Source of the DNA: an uncultured Alphaproteobacteria bacterium | GTDB lineage: Bacteria > Pseudomonadota > Alphaproteobacteria > SP197 | DNA: 64,000 nucleotides | Assembly (NCBI GenBank): GCA_958295695.1 | Contig: OY282363.1 | Coordinates: 1,177,156-1,241,155, forward strand | Reading direction: 5' to 3' | Shown: positions 34,684 through 44,000 of the stretch, piece by piece | Numbering within the stretch: the stretch's first letter is position 1 | Layout of the letters: every line of letters starts with the position of its first letter | Notes under the pieces: model-generated | Database searches by the model: none | Told to the model about the DNA's origin: nothing | The model's input: only the letters and a program-made list of their open reading frames with translations | Program-made: the position numbers and the translations under genes

Positions 34684-36945
34684 TCAGGCAGCCGGGCCTG
34701 ACGCGGGCTCGGGGTCCCCGGCGTCGAGCCGCACGATGGCCGGCGCCGTCGTCCCGCCACGGATCTCGCCGAAGTAAACGGTCATGTGCGGGAACGGGAT
34801 TTCGATGCCGGCCTCGTCGAAGCGCAGCTTGATCAGCCGCAGATACTCGCGCCGGACTCCCCACTGGAAGCCCGCCGGCGTTTTGATCCGCACGCGGACC
34901 GTCACGGACGAGTCGCCCAGGGCGTTGACGCCCAGCACCTCGAGATCGCCCGAGAGCCGCTCGGCCAAGTCGGGATTCCCGCGCGCCTCGGCGTCGACCT
35001 CGCGGATGACCTCGATCACCTTGTCGGTGTTCTCCCGATAGGCGACGCCGATGTCGATCACCGCGTAGCCGAAATCGCGCATCATGTTGGTGAGCGTCGC
35101 GATCTCGCCGAACGGCACGGTGTGCACATAGCCGTCGATGTCGCGCAGCCTCACCGTGCGGATGGAAATGCTCTCGACGCCGCCCATCTTGCCGCCGGCG
35201 TCGATCCAGTCGCCGACCGAGAACTGGTCCTCGAAAAGGATGAAGGCGCCGGTGATGACGTCCTTCACGAGCGTCTGGGCGCCGAAGCCGATGGCCAGGC
35301 CGATGACGCCGGCGCCGGCCAGTAGCGGAGCGATGTCGAGCCCGATCTCGGCCAGAATGGTGATCGTGGCGATGACGCCGACCGCCACCATGAGTCCGTT
35401 GCGGACCAGCGGCAGCAGTGTCGAGAGCCTGGGACTCAGGGCGTCTTCCTCGCGGCGCCGGAGATAGCTCGAGATCGCGCCGTCGCCCAGCTCCCAGACC
35501 GCGACCGCGACCGCGGCGATGATGACGACCGCGGCGAGACGGCCAAGCACCTCGAGACCCGACGGCGATGTCGCCAGAGAGACGGCCTCGACGCCCCAGG
35601 CCTCCAGGGCCACGGCGAGCGCGGAGAGCCATACGACGGCGTTGAGCAGCCAGCCGGCCAGCGAGACGTAACGGCCGGTGCGGCGCTCCAGGCCGGGAAA
35701 GCGATCGGACAGGTCGCCGCCGACCCTGAACAGACGGCCGAGAAGCCGTCCGGCCAGCGCGGAGACGAGGAGCGCGCCGAACACCGCGACGCCGGTGGTC
35801 GCGAAGCCCCGGAGAAGAAAGGCGAAGCCGTCCCCGACGCGGAGCGCCCAGACCGCGAACAGCACCGCCACCGCGACCATGGCCAGGACATGCCAGATGT
35901 CGGCGAGCCGGTGGCGCGCCATACGTCCCCCGCCGCCGGCCGGATGAGCGCGAATCCAGGCCGCCGTCGCCTCGCGGCACTGCAGGATGACGATGACGGC
36001 CATCAGGGTCAGCGCGAGCCCCACCGCACGCTGCAGAAGCGCCACGCCGGAACCGGGCGCCCCCAGGGTCGCGAGAAGGTCCGTCGCCAGAAAACCGTAT
36101 ATGCCGACCGTGGCGAAGCGGCGGAACCAGACCGTCAGATACGCGGCCTGGCGATCGTCGATCGGAAGCGCGCGAACCTGCGGCGAGAGCGGCGCGAGGA
36201 TCGTGCGCACGGCCGAGACCGCGATTTGCGTCAGCGCGACGGCGTTGACGGCGGCGGCGGACACCGTGCGTGACAGATCGTCGTGGGCGACCGCCAGCAT
36301 CGTCGGATAGGCGACGGCCGCGAAAGCCGCGACCGGAACGGCGCGAAGCGCAAGCCCGCCCAACGCGATCAGCGGCCGCTCCATCCAGCTGGCCGCGTCG
36401 CGTTCCCGCAGCGTCTCGAGGCGCCGCGCCGTCAGGCGGCCGACCAGAAGCATGGCCGCGATACCGCAGCCCAGCGAAAGCGCGACCTGCCACAACGTCT
36501 GGAGCCAGAGCGCCCGGAGGTCGCCGTCGGACGCCTGCCCGGCGAGCCACGCCGTCACGGCGCCGCCGTCGCCGAGCTCGTGGATCAGGTCGCTCAGGCC
36601 CCGTTCCAGGGCGCCGGTCTCTCCGGCGGCGGCGCCATCGGGCGGCGGCGCCATCTCCCGCCGCGTCTGGGCGAGCGCCTTCAGGCCGTCGATGAAGGAC
36701 CGCCGTTCCTCGTCGCTTTCCAGAGTTGCGATCAGGCTGTCGATCCGCTCCGCGTCGAGCGCGGCCCGCGGGTCCCCGGCCCCGTCCTGCGGGAACGCCG
36801 CCGTCGGCCCCGCCGCGACGACGAGGGCGACCGCCAGCGCAGGAAGCGTCCCGCGGGCGGCCCGCAACAACGTCCGGCGCCTCATCATGATGCGGGCGGG
36901 ATCGAGGAGGCGTGAGACGATGACATGGCGGCGGGATGTCACCAT
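34684..36945 (-). CDS. Mechanosensitive ion channel of the MscS family (large, YbiO-like)
   Basis: 753 residues from ATG 36945, preceded by GGGGGA; an alternative ATG at 36888 gives a tidier signal peptide. After a signal-like helix come an acidic periplasmic segment and about ten membrane helices. The conserved pore helix is GAGVIGLAIGFGAQTLVKDV, followed by the beta domain (ILFEDQFSVGDWID, VESISIRTVRLRDIDG) and the C-terminal vestibule. It should release solutes under hypo-osmotic stress. Length is near that of E. coli YbiO. Confidence 0.9.
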   Translation of the reverse strand: MVTSRRHVIVSRLLDPARIMMRRRTLLRAARGTLPALAVALVVAAGPTAAFPQDGAGDPRAALDAERIDSLIATLESDEERRSFIDGLKALAQTRREMAPPPDGAAAGETGALERGLSDLIHELGDGGAVTAWLAGQASDGDLRALWLQTLWQVALSLGCGIAAMLLVGRLTARRLETLRERDAASWMERPLIALGGLALRAVPVAAFAAVAYPTMLAVAHDDLSRTVSAAAVNAVALTQIAVSAVRTILAPLSPQVRALPIDDRQAAYLTVWFRRFATVGIYGFLATDLLATLGAPGSGVALLQRAVGLALTLMAVIVILQCREATAAWIRAHPAGGGGRMARHRLADIWHVLAMVAVAVLFAVWALRVGDGFAFLLRGFATTGVAVFGALLVSALAGRLLGRLFRVGGDLSDRFPGLERRTGRYVSLAGWLLNAVVWLSALAVALEAWGVEAVSLATSPSGLEVLGRLAAVVIIAAVAVAVWELGDGAISSYLRRREEDALSPRLSTLLPLVRNGLMVAVGVIATITILAEIGLDIAPLLAGAGVIGLAIGFGAQTLVKDVITGAFILFEDQFSVGDWIDAGGKMGGVESISIRTVRLRDIDGYVHTVPFGEIATLTNMMRDFGYAVIDIGVAYRENTDKVIEVIREVDAEARGNPDLAERLSGDLEVLGVNALGDSSVTVRVRIKTPAGFQWGVRREYLRLIKLRFDEAGIEIPFPHMTVYFGEIRGGTTAPAIVRLDAGDPEPASGPAA

Positions 36946-37075
36946 AGCGTCCCCCGCGAGGCAAGCGGCGGCCCGTCGCGCCGTCGGCGGGACCTCCCGG
37001 CTTTTTGCCCCTTCACAGCGCCGCGCCCCATCGCCTATAAGGCGGCGTACTGGGGGATCGCGGGAGCGAAGGTTC

Positions 37076-37213
37076 ATGGCCGAAGTGATTTCAGACTGGC
37101 AGCGGGCGGACGACGCCCATCTGCGCACCTACAAGGGCGTCATGCGCCTGACCGTGGCGGCCGCGGCCGGGATCGCCATTCTCCTGGTCCTGATGGCCTC
37201 GGCCCTGCTCTAG
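37076..37213 (+). CDS. aa3-type cytochrome c oxidase subunit IV
   Basis: 45 residues: a short soluble start (MAEVISDWQRADDAHLRTYK) and one membrane helix (LTVAAAAGIAILLVLMASALL). This matches the tiny subunit IV of bacterial aa3 oxidases. The other oxidase genes are not in the window, which is common for this subunit. It ends in TAG at 37211-37213, and the next gene continues in the same frame. Confidence 0.8.
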   Translation: MAEVISDWQRADDAHLRTYKGVMRLTVAAAAGIAILLVLMASALL

Positions 37214-37222
37214 CGAAAGCCG

Positions 37223-37690
37223 ATTCCCAGGTCACGGCCGGACAGGATCGTCTCGGGCGGCCAGACCGGCGCGGACCGGGCGGCGCTCGATGTCGCGCTC
37301 GATCTCGGGATCGAGGCCGGCGGCTGGTGCCCCAGGGGCAGGGGGGCCGAGGACGGCGCGATCGACGCGCGCTATCCACTCGCCGAAACGCCCCGGCGCA
37401 AAGCCATCCAGCGCACCGAATGGAACGTGCGCGACAGCGACGGCACCCTGATCGTCGCCCGCCCGCCCCTGACGGGCGGCACGGCCGCGACCGAGCGTAT
37501 CGCGCGGATGCGCGGGAAGCCGTGCTTGGTGATCCATCCCGACGCCGCCGCCGCGGTGGCGCTCGTCATGTCCTGGCTCGAAGACCACGGTATCGCGGTG
37601 CTCAACGTCGCGGGCCCGCGGCAAAGCTCGGGGGACGACCCCTACGGCGCGGCCGACCGCCTGCTGCGCGACCTGCTCGACGGCCGCTGA
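37223..37690 (+). CDS. Putative molybdenum carrier-type protein (Rossmann-like), start codon uncertain
   Basis: The conserved N-terminus, [20 protein letters not shown], then [12 protein letters not shown], is plainly encoded from 37241, but no ATG, GTG or TTG occurs between the oxidase-subunit stop (37211) and a GTG at 37427, well inside the domain. The only near-start is ATT at 37223. The rest ([20 protein letters not shown] and [10 protein letters not shown]) completes the fold of about 155 residues, related to the LOG/molybdenum-carrier group. Translation may begin at ATT, by coupling or read-through, or the start was lost. Function is a family guess. Confidence 0.65.
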   Translation: MPRSRPDRIVSGGQTGADRAALDVALDLGIEAGGWCPRGRGAEDGAIDARYPLAETPRRKAIQRTEWNVRDSDGTLIVARPPLTGGTAATERIARMRGKPCLVIHPDAAAAVALVMSWLEDHGIAVLNVAGPRQSSGDDPYGAADRLLRDLLDGR

Positions 37691-37767
37691 CATCGCGTCC
37701 GACCGGCGGTCTCCCTCCCGGCCGTGGCGGGGCGGCGGGCGCCCGCGGATACCGGGACCGCCGCCGC

Positions 37768-38811
37768 TCACGGACAGGGATAGGTGTAGCGTTTGTGGAT
37801 CTCCTCGATGCCAGCGCACAGGTCGTCGTCCAGTTCGATATCGACGCTCGCGAGGTCGGCCATGAGCTGCTCCATGGTCGTCGCGCCCATGATCGTCGAC
37901 GTCATGAACGGCTGGCGGTTGCACCAGGCGAGCGCCATGACGCCGGGGTCGAGACCGTGCTCGCGGGCGAGCTCGACATAGGCGCGGGTCGCCGGTCCGG
38001 CGTTGGGCGGACCCAGGTAGCGGCGGTTGTCGGGATGAAGGGTCATGCGCGCGCCGGCCGGCCGGACGCCGCCGAGATACTTGCCCGAGAGCGCGCCGGC
38101 GGCCATCGGAGCGTAGGCCAGCAACCCCACCTGCTCGCGCATGGCGATCTCGGCGCAGCCGGCCTCGAAACTGCGATTGAGCAAACTGTAGGGGTTCTGG
38201 TTCGAGACGATGCGCGGCAGGCCCATCGTCTCGGAGAAATGGATCAGCTTCATCGTGCCCCAAGGCGTCTCGTTCGAGACGCCGATGTGCCGCACCTTGC
38301 CCTCGGTCACGAGGTCGGCCAGGGCGCCGAGCGTGTCCTCCAGCGGAACCGAATCGTCGGTTTCGGGATGCTGGTAGCCGAGCTGGCCGAAATAGTTGGT
38401 TTCGCGGTCGGGCCAGTGGAGCTGGTAGAGATCGACGTAGTCGGTCCGCAGCCGTCCGAGGCTCCCCTCGATGGCCCGGTCGATGTGCCACTTGTCGAGC
38501 CGGGGCTTGCCGTCGCGGATGTGGCGCAGGTGCTCGCCGGGCCCGGCCACCTTCGTCGCCACGACCGCCTTGTCGCGATTGCCGCGCGCCTTCATCCAGG
38601 CGCCGATGACCTCCTCGCTGCGGCCATAGGTCTCCGCGCCGACCGGCACCGCATACATTTCGGCGGTGTCGATGAAATTCACGCCTCGGTCGAACGCCGC
38701 GTCCATCTGTTCGTGGCCCTCGGCTTCGGTGTTGCGCGATCCCCAGTTCATGCTGCCCAAGCAGAGCAGGCTGACGTCGATCCCGGTGCGTCCGAGCCGG
38801 CGATACTTCAT
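37768..38811 (-). CDS. Aldo/keto reductase, Tas-like
   Basis: 347 residues from ATG 38811. The catalytic tetrad is D48, Y53, K87 and H132. The sequence NWGSRNTEAEGHEQMD and YAVPVGAETYGRSEE is characteristic of the Tas subgroup (also called YajO/Tas). NADPH-dependent reduction of carbonyls is expected. The gene stands alone, convergent with the carrier-type gene at 37690. Natural substrate unknown. Confidence 0.93.
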   Translation of the reverse strand: MKYRRLGRTGIDVSLLCLGSMNWGSRNTEAEGHEQMDAAFDRGVNFIDTAEMYAVPVGAETYGRSEEVIGAWMKARGNRDKAVVATKVAGPGEHLRHIRDGKPRLDKWHIDRAIEGSLGRLRTDYVDLYQLHWPDRETNYFGQLGYQHPETDDSVPLEDTLGALADLVTEGKVRHIGVSNETPWGTMKLIHFSETMGLPRIVSNQNPYSLLNRSFEAGCAEIAMREQVGLLAYAPMAAGALSGKYLGGVRPAGARMTLHPDNRRYLGPPNAGPATRAYVELAREHGLDPGVMALAWCNRQPFMTSTIMGATTMEQLMADLASVDIELDDDLCAGIEEIHKRYTYPCP

Positions 38812-38947
38812 GGCGCCCCCCAACCGTTTCCCCACGCCGGCCCGAAGGCGGCCGCGGCGCGGCTCCTGATAGCCTGAAGGCGGTTCGAATCAAAGCGTCG
38901 GAGCGGGCCGCTTGTTGGCCGGCCGGCGCGCCGATAGTCTCCGCGCC

Positions 38948-40153
38948 ATGGCCAATCCGACCGTCACCCCGGATCTGCGTCTGCACCGCAACTGGCGCTG
39001 CGACCGGCGCGTTGGCTACGGCCCCGCCCAGCGCGGCGTCGTCGACCGGAAGAGCCGCGAGGCGGCGTGGAACGCCATCGCCTCGTGGCCCGGCTACGCG
39101 CCGACCCCGCTCGTCGAACTGCCCGGCCTCGCCGCCAGGCTCGGCGTCGGCCGGCTGCGCATCAAGCACGAGGGCAAGCGGTTCGCGCTGAAGAGCTTCA
39201 AGGCCCTGGGCGGCGCCTACGGCGTCATGCGCATCCTCGAGCGCGAGACCGGCGAGGCTGTCGCGGACATCGTGGCGGGGCGCGCCAGGGAGAAGGCCGC
39301 CGGCGTCACCGTCTGCTGCGCCACCGACGGCAACCACGGCCGCGCCGTCGCCTGGGGCGCCGGGATCGCCGGCGCGCGCGGCGCGATCTATCTCCACGAG
39401 CATGTCAGCCAAGGCCGCGAAGACGCCATCGCCGCCTACGGCGCCGACATCGTCCGCGTCGAGGGAACCTACGACGACTCGGTCCGCCGGGCGGCCGAGG
39501 ACGCGGCGCGGAACGGCTGGATCGTCGTCTCCGACACGTCGTGGCCCGGCTACGAGGAGATCCCGGCCTGGGTCACGCAGGGCTACACCGTGATTATGGG
39601 CGAGGCGATGGAGCAGTTCGGCGGGGATCGTCCCGGCCATATCTTCGCGCAAGCCGGCGTCGGCGGCCTGGCCTGCGCCGCCCTCGCTCCGCTGTGGGAG
39701 GACTGGGGCGCGGACCGTCCTCTCGTCACCGTGGTCGAGCCGCACGAGGCCGACTGCCTCTACCAGAGCGCCGTGCAGGGGCGCATGGCCAGCGGCCTGG
39801 GCTCGCTCGAGACGGTGATGGCCTGCCTCTCGGCCGGCGAGGCCTCGCCACTGGCCTGGGCGGTCCTGGAGACCGGCGCCGACGCCTTCATCACCATCGC
39901 CGACCGCTTCTCGCCCGAGGCGATGCGGATCCTGGCCTCCGGCGACGCCGGCCCGCCCATGGCGGTGGGCGAATCCGGCTGCGCCGGCCTCGCGGGCCTG
40001 ATGGCGGTCGCCGCCGACCCGCTGGCGCGCGAGGCCCTCGAGCTCGGTCCCGACGCCGACGTGTTCCTGATCGCGAGCGAAGGCGCGACCGATCCCGCGA
40101 TCTTCGAGGATATCGTCGGCATGACGCCCGGCGAGGTCGGCGAAGACTCGTGA
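38948..40153 (+). CDS. 2,3-diaminopropionate ammonia-lyase
   Basis: 401 residues. Fold-type II PLP enzyme; the Schiff-base lysine is K85 in LKSFKALGGAYG, with the phosphate-binding GVGGLACAA near residue 236 and the DGNHGRAVAWGA segment. These and the length match YgeX/DpaL, which converts diaminopropionate to pyruvate and ammonia. First gene of a chain of three overlapping genes (stop and start share GTGA with the next). Confidence 0.9.
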   Translation: MANPTVTPDLRLHRNWRCDRRVGYGPAQRGVVDRKSREAAWNAIASWPGYAPTPLVELPGLAARLGVGRLRIKHEGKRFALKSFKALGGAYGVMRILERETGEAVADIVAGRAREKAAGVTVCCATDGNHGRAVAWGAGIAGARGAIYLHEHVSQGREDAIAAYGADIVRVEGTYDDSVRRAAEDAARNGWIVVSDTSWPGYEEIPAWVTQGYTVIMGEAMEQFGGDRPGHIFAQAGVGGLACAALAPLWEDWGADRPLVTVVEPHEADCLYQSAVQGRMASGLGSLETVMACLSAGEASPLAWAVLETGADAFITIADRFSPEAMRILASGDAGPPMAVGESGCAGLAGLMAVAADPLAREALELGPDADVFLIASEGATDPAIFEDIVGMTPGEVGEDS

Positions 40154-40674
40154 ACGGACCGCCCGTGCCGCCGCTCGACCCCCGCCGTTTCGTCCTTGCC
40201 TCGGCGCTGTGCCTGATGCTCGCCGGGGCGGCGGCGCCCGCGTCGGCCGCGAGCGAGGCGACGATCATGGCGATCCAGGAGGCTCTCGCCGCCATGGGCT
40301 ACGACCCCGGCCCGGCCGACGGCGTTCTCGGCTCCAACACCGAACGCGCCATCGAGGCGTTCCAGGCCGAGTTCGGTCACGCGACGACCGGCGAGGCGGG
40401 CGAGATCCTGCTCGACCGGATCAACGCCACGGCGGCTGGCGGCGCGGCCTCCCCGGAGCGTCTGCTGGCGCGCGAGGACCTGTTGCGAAGCTACACCCGC
40501 GCCGTCCAGCAGGGACTGATCGCGCTGGGCTACGATCCCGGGCCGATCGACGGGGCGGTCGGTCCTCTCACCCGCGCCGCCGTGCGCGCGTTCCAGACGG
40601 ACCGGCGCCTCGCGCCGACCGGGGAGATATCGAAGCCGCTGCTCGCGGCCGTCAACGACGCCCTGGGCCGATGA
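40150..40674 (+). CDS. Secreted protein with two peptidoglycan-binding domains
   Basis: 174 residues from GTG 40150. A signal peptide (FVLASALCLMLAGAAAPASA, cut near residue 33) is followed by two PG_binding_1 domains. Each contains the GYDPGPxDGxxGxxTxxAxxxFQ pattern: YDPGPADGVLGSNTERAIEAFQ begins the first and YDPGPIDGAVGPLTRAAVRAFQ the second. No catalytic domain follows, so it is a binder only. It is translationally coupled at both ends. Confidence 0.88.
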   Translation: MNGPPVPPLDPRRFVLASALCLMLAGAAAPASAASEATIMAIQEALAAMGYDPGPADGVLGSNTERAIEAFQAEFGHATTGEAGEILLDRINATAAGGAASPERLLAREDLLRSYTRAVQQGLIALGYDPGPIDGAVGPLTRAAVRAFQTDRRLAPTGEISKPLLAAVNDALGR

Positions 40675-41363
40675 CCGGAGCGGGCATGACGACGACCGCG
40701 CCACGCGGCGACAAGCTCCACGCGCCCGCGGCCGTGCGCAACGGCGAGGCGATTCTCGAAGAGCTCCGGATCTTCCGCCGCGCCGGCATGCGCGTGCTCG
40801 AAATCGCCAGCGGGCCGGGCCAGCACGCCGCGCTGTTCGCCGGAGCCCTGCCCGATGTCGCCTGGCGGCCCAGCGATCCCGACCCCCGGATGCGGGCGAG
40901 CGAGGCGTCCTGGGGCGCCGGCCTCGCCAACGTCGCGCCGCCCCTCGATCTCGACGTGACGGACAACGCCTGGTGGGAGGCCGTCGAGGACCCCGTCGAC
41001 CTGATGATCTCGATCAACATGCTCCACTGCACGGCCCGGGAGACGATCGGCGGCCTGATGGCCGGCGCTGGCGCGCTCCTCGATCCCGGAAGCGTCCTTC
41101 TGCTCTACGGGCCGTTCGCGTTCAACGGCGTGCACAGCGCCGCCAGCAACCGGAGCTTCGACCGCATGCTGCGGCAGCAGAACCCGTCATGGGGCGTGCG
41201 CGACCTCAACGACATCGCGGCGGCCGGCCACGAGCACGGGATGGCGTTCGAACGGTCGATCGACATGCCCGCGAACAACCACATTCTCGTGCTGCGCCGC
41301 ATCGGGAGAAGATCGCGGCCGATCCGGCCCGAACGGGATGTGCCCGAAGACCGCGGCGCGTGA
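40671..41363 (+). CDS. DUF938 family SAM-dependent methyltransferase-like protein
   Basis: 230 residues from ATG 40671 (ATGA overlap); the ATG at 40686 is an alternative. The signature ApaAxRNxxxIlexL is seen as HAPAAVRNGEAILEEL, then motif I VLEIASGPGQHAALFA and the SINMLHCTA segment. DUF938 proteins have a Rossmann methyltransferase fold with unknown substrate. The C-terminal 20 residues are basic and probably disordered. Confidence 0.88.
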   Translation: MTGAGMTTTAPRGDKLHAPAAVRNGEAILEELRIFRRAGMRVLEIASGPGQHAALFAGALPDVAWRPSDPDPRMRASEASWGAGLANVAPPLDLDVTDNAWWEAVEDPVDLMISINMLHCTARETIGGLMAGAGALLDPGSVLLLYGPFAFNGVHSAASNRSFDRMLRQQNPSWGVRDLNDIAAAGHEHGMAFERSIDMPANNHILVLRRIGRRSRPIRPERDVPEDRGA

Positions 41364-41506
41364 GGAGGGCCGATCGCGGGGCGCGGCGGCCGGAGGTTCC
41401 GGAACGCGCAAAGGGAAGTCGGGAACGGCGGAACCGCCGCATCGTCGTCAAGAGACCGCGGAACTTTGCGCTGGCCACCGCCGGGCGTCGCCGCTATCCC
41501 TGAAGC

Positions 41507-42085
41507 ATGCGGGGCGACGTCGATACGGTGCTGGACTTCTGGTTCGGCCGCGAGGGCGATCCGGATTGGGGCGCCATGCGCGAGGACTGGTTCGCCAAGT
41601 CCGACCGCTTCGACCGGCGATGCCGCGAGGTCGGTCTGGCGCCGTACGAACGGGCGGCCCGGGGCGAGCTCGGCGGCTGGGCCGAGGAGGCGCGGGGCGC
41701 CTTGGCGCTCGTCATCCTGCTCGACCAGTTCCCGCGCAACATGTTCCGCTGCACGCCGCGGATGTACGCCGCCGACGCCAAGGCGCGGGCGGTCGCCGAG
41801 CTGATCGACCGGCGCGGATTCAAGGCCCGCTACACCGATGTGCAGAAGCTCTTCGCCGACCTGCCCTTCGAGCACGCCGAGAACGCCGCCGACCAGGAGC
41901 GGCATCTCCGGTTCGTCGAGGAGCACTACCATGGTCCGCGGCGCGACCAATGCCTCGTGTCCGCGCGCCGCCACCACGAGATCGTCGCGCGGTTCGGCCG
42001 CTTCCCCCACCGCAACGACATCCTCGGCCGGTCCACGACCGAGGAGGAGCGCGAGTTCCTCAAGGAACCGATGTCGTCGTTCTGA
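41507..42085 (+). CDS. DUF924 family protein
   Basis: 192 residues. Family words are clear: VLDFWFG near the N-terminus, LALVILLDQFPRNMFR, and GRFPHRNDILGRSTTEEERE near the end. Structures of relatives are TPR-like helical bundles; function is not established. The gene ends 6 bp before the convergent FAD-enzyme gene. Confidence 0.93.
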   Translation: MRGDVDTVLDFWFGREGDPDWGAMREDWFAKSDRFDRRCREVGLAPYERAARGELGGWAEEARGALALVILLDQFPRNMFRCTPRMYAADAKARAVAELIDRRGFKARYTDVQKLFADLPFEHAENAADQERHLRFVEEHYHGPRRDQCLVSARRHHEIVARFGRFPHRNDILGRSTTEEEREFLKEPMSSF

Positions 42086-42091
42086 TCCGTC

Positions 42092-43207
42092 CTACCCGGC
42101 GGCGCGCCCGTCGAGCTTGGCGCGGACCAGTTCGGCGATGGCGAGCGCCGCCGTCAGGCCCGGCGATTCGATGCCGAAGAGGTTGACGAGACCCGGCGCG
42201 CCGTGGTCGGCGGGCCCCTCGATGACGAAGTCCGTCGCCGCGCCGCCGGGTCGACGCAGCTTGGGCCGGATGCCCGCGTATCCGGGCCGCAGCGCGCCGT
42301 CCGGCAGGGCCGGCCAATAGCGCCGGACGGCCCCGTAGAACGCCTCCGCGCGCGCAGGGTCGACGCCATAGTCGATGGCGTCGACCCACTCGACATCGGG
42401 ACCGAAGCGGCATCGGCCGGCGAGATCGAGAGTCGCGTGGATCCCCAGCCCGGCCTCCACCGGGACGGGGTAGATCAGGGTGGAGAAGGGCGACGGGCCC
42501 GCCAGCGTGTGGTAGCTGCCCTTGGCCATGGCGCGTTCGGGCACGCGGCTCGGGTCGAGCCCGCGGATCGTTCCGGCCAGGGACGGAGCGCCGAGGCCGG
42601 CCGCGTTGACCGTCTCGCGCGCGAGCAGCGCGGTGGGCGCCGCGCCGCCGACGCGCAGCACGATCCCGGCGTCGCGGGCCTCGCCCGCCCCGACCGGGGC
42701 ATGGACCGCCAGCATCGCTCCCGCCGCTTCGGCGTCGCCCAGAAGGGCCAGCATCAGGCCATGGCTGTCGACGATCCCGGTCGAGGGCGAGAACAGCGCG
42801 CCCGAGACGTCGAGTTCGGGTTCCCGCGCCCGGACCTCGTCGCGGTCGAGGCGGGCGAGATCGTCGACGCCGTTTCCGGCGGCCCTGGCGTGGAGCCGGG
42901 CGAGGACCGCGCGCTCCGCCTCGTCGGTCGCCACGATCAGCTTGCCGAGGCGCTCGAAGGCCACGCCGCGGTCGCGGCAGTAGTCGTAGAGCATCCGCTT
43001 GCCGGCCACGCACAATCGCGCCTTCAGGCTGCCGGCGGGATAATAGATGCCCGCGTGGATCACCTCGCTGTTGCGCGACGAGGTCTCCGTTCCGAACGTC
43101 TCCAGCGCTTCGAGCACGACCACCTCGCGGCCCGACAAGGCCAGCGCGCGGGCGACCGCGAGGCCGACCGCTCCGGCGCCGACGACGGCGGTTTCGACCG
43201 TCTCCAT
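42092..43207 (-). CDS. FAD-dependent oxidoreductase (L-2-hydroxyglutarate dehydrogenase-like)
   Basis: 371 residues. FAD-binding [13 protein letters not shown] (11-23) and the segment [16 protein letters not shown] are characteristic of the LhgO/DAO group, in which H-A-G-I-Y-Y binds flavin. Later [19 protein letters not shown] and GPDVEW are also typical. It probably oxidises a 2-hydroxy acid to a keto acid, passing electrons to quinone. L-2-hydroxyglutarate is the best known substrate but not proven here. Confidence 0.88.
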   Translation of the reverse strand: METVETAVVGAGAVGLAVARALALSGREVVVLEALETFGTETSSRNSEVIHAGIYYPAGSLKARLCVAGKRMLYDYCRDRGVAFERLGKLIVATDEAERAVLARLHARAAGNGVDDLARLDRDEVRAREPELDVSGALFSPSTGIVDSHGLMLALLGDAEAAGAMLAVHAPVGAGEARDAGIVLRVGGAAPTALLARETVNAAGLGAPSLAGTIRGLDPSRVPERAMAKGSYHTLAGPSPFSTLIYPVPVEAGLGIHATLDLAGRCRFGPDVEWVDAIDYGVDPARAEAFYGAVRRYWPALPDGALRPGYAGIRPKLRRPGGAATDFVIEGPADHGAPGLVNLFGIESPGLTAALAIAELVRAKLDGRAAG

Positions 43208-43324
43208 GAAGTTCTCCCGGCGCGCGGCGCGGCTCCCGCGACAACCGGCGCTTTACACGCGCGGCCGGCGGAAAACGCAAGGGCATTCCGAAGGGCCGCG
43301 ACGCGGGACCGCTCCGGCGCGGGC

Positions 43325-43466
43325 TTCACGGCGGCCCCTTCGATACGCGCCCCCGCGGAGCGCATCTCGGGGTGAGGGGCGTTTGCGATTCTCCCCTCAT
43401 CCCGAGGTGGCGCGAAGCGCCGTGTCGAGAGCCCGCCCCGAGCGTGCCGAAGGGGACGGATCCGCT
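43325..43466. repeat. Dispersed intergenic element (copy 3)
   Basis: Contains GGCCCCTTCGATACGCGCCC, GTTTGCGATTCTCCCCTCAT, CATCCCGAGGTGGCGCG and AAGCGCCGTGTCGAGAG, then GCCGAAGGGGACGG. The same words occur in copies 1, 2, 4 and 5. CGCGAAGCGCC and neighbouring inverted words allow stem-loops. It lies just downstream of the SprT gene. Confidence 0.65.
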
Positions 43467-44000
43467 CTATTCCGGCACGGTCTGGACGAGCGTTCCCCTG
43501 TCCGGCCCGCAATGGCGGCAATGGCAATCCAGGATGCGCCGGCGCGGCTTGCGCACGAAGGGATGGTCCCTGCCGCAGGCCGCGCACGTCCAGACATAGC
43601 GGGCGCGCGCCTCGCGCGAGAGATAGGGAATGTCGTGACGGGCCGTGGGCGGCTCGCCCAGCATCGCCATCGTCGCGCGCCACAGGGGGCCGTGGCGGCA
43701 CGGCTTGTCATGGCGCCGGTCGGCCAGGATGTGGGCGCACTCGTGCAGGAGCGTGGCGTTGCGGTCTTCCTCGCGTCCGGGCCCGAGGAGCTCCCGGTGG
43801 AGGACGATGCGCCGCTCGCGCGGCCAGGCCTTGCCGGCCTGCACCGCGGCGCGGGCGTCGGCCTCGACCGTGCTGGCGAGGCACGCGCGATAGGCCGCGC
43901 CGAGGGATTCGGCCCGCGCCAGCCGTTCGGCCACGCCCCACCGGGCGGCGACGGCGGCCACGTTCCCCAGCCTGAACGTTCCGCGGACCGCCGGCGTCAC
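43467..44000 (-). CDS. SprT-like zinc metallopeptidase
   Basis: 177 residues from GTG 44000, which overlaps the stop of the acyl-CoA dehydrogenase gene (GTGA). The zinc site HExxH reads H86-E-C-A-H90, with a third ligand candidate at H103 in RHGPLWRAT. A zinc ribbon follows: C139-x2-C142 and C161-x2-C164. SprT-like proteins relate to eukaryotic Spartan, which removes DNA-protein crosslinks; bacterial roles are little known. Confidence 0.85.
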   Translation of the reverse strand: MTPAVRGTFRLGNVAAVAARWGVAERLARAESLGAAYRACLASTVEADARAAVQAGKAWPRERRIVLHRELLGPGREEDRNATLLHECAHILADRRHDKPCRHGPLWRATMAMLGEPPTARHDIPYLSREARARYVWTCAACGRDHPFVRKPRRRILDCHCRHCGPDRGTLVQTVPE

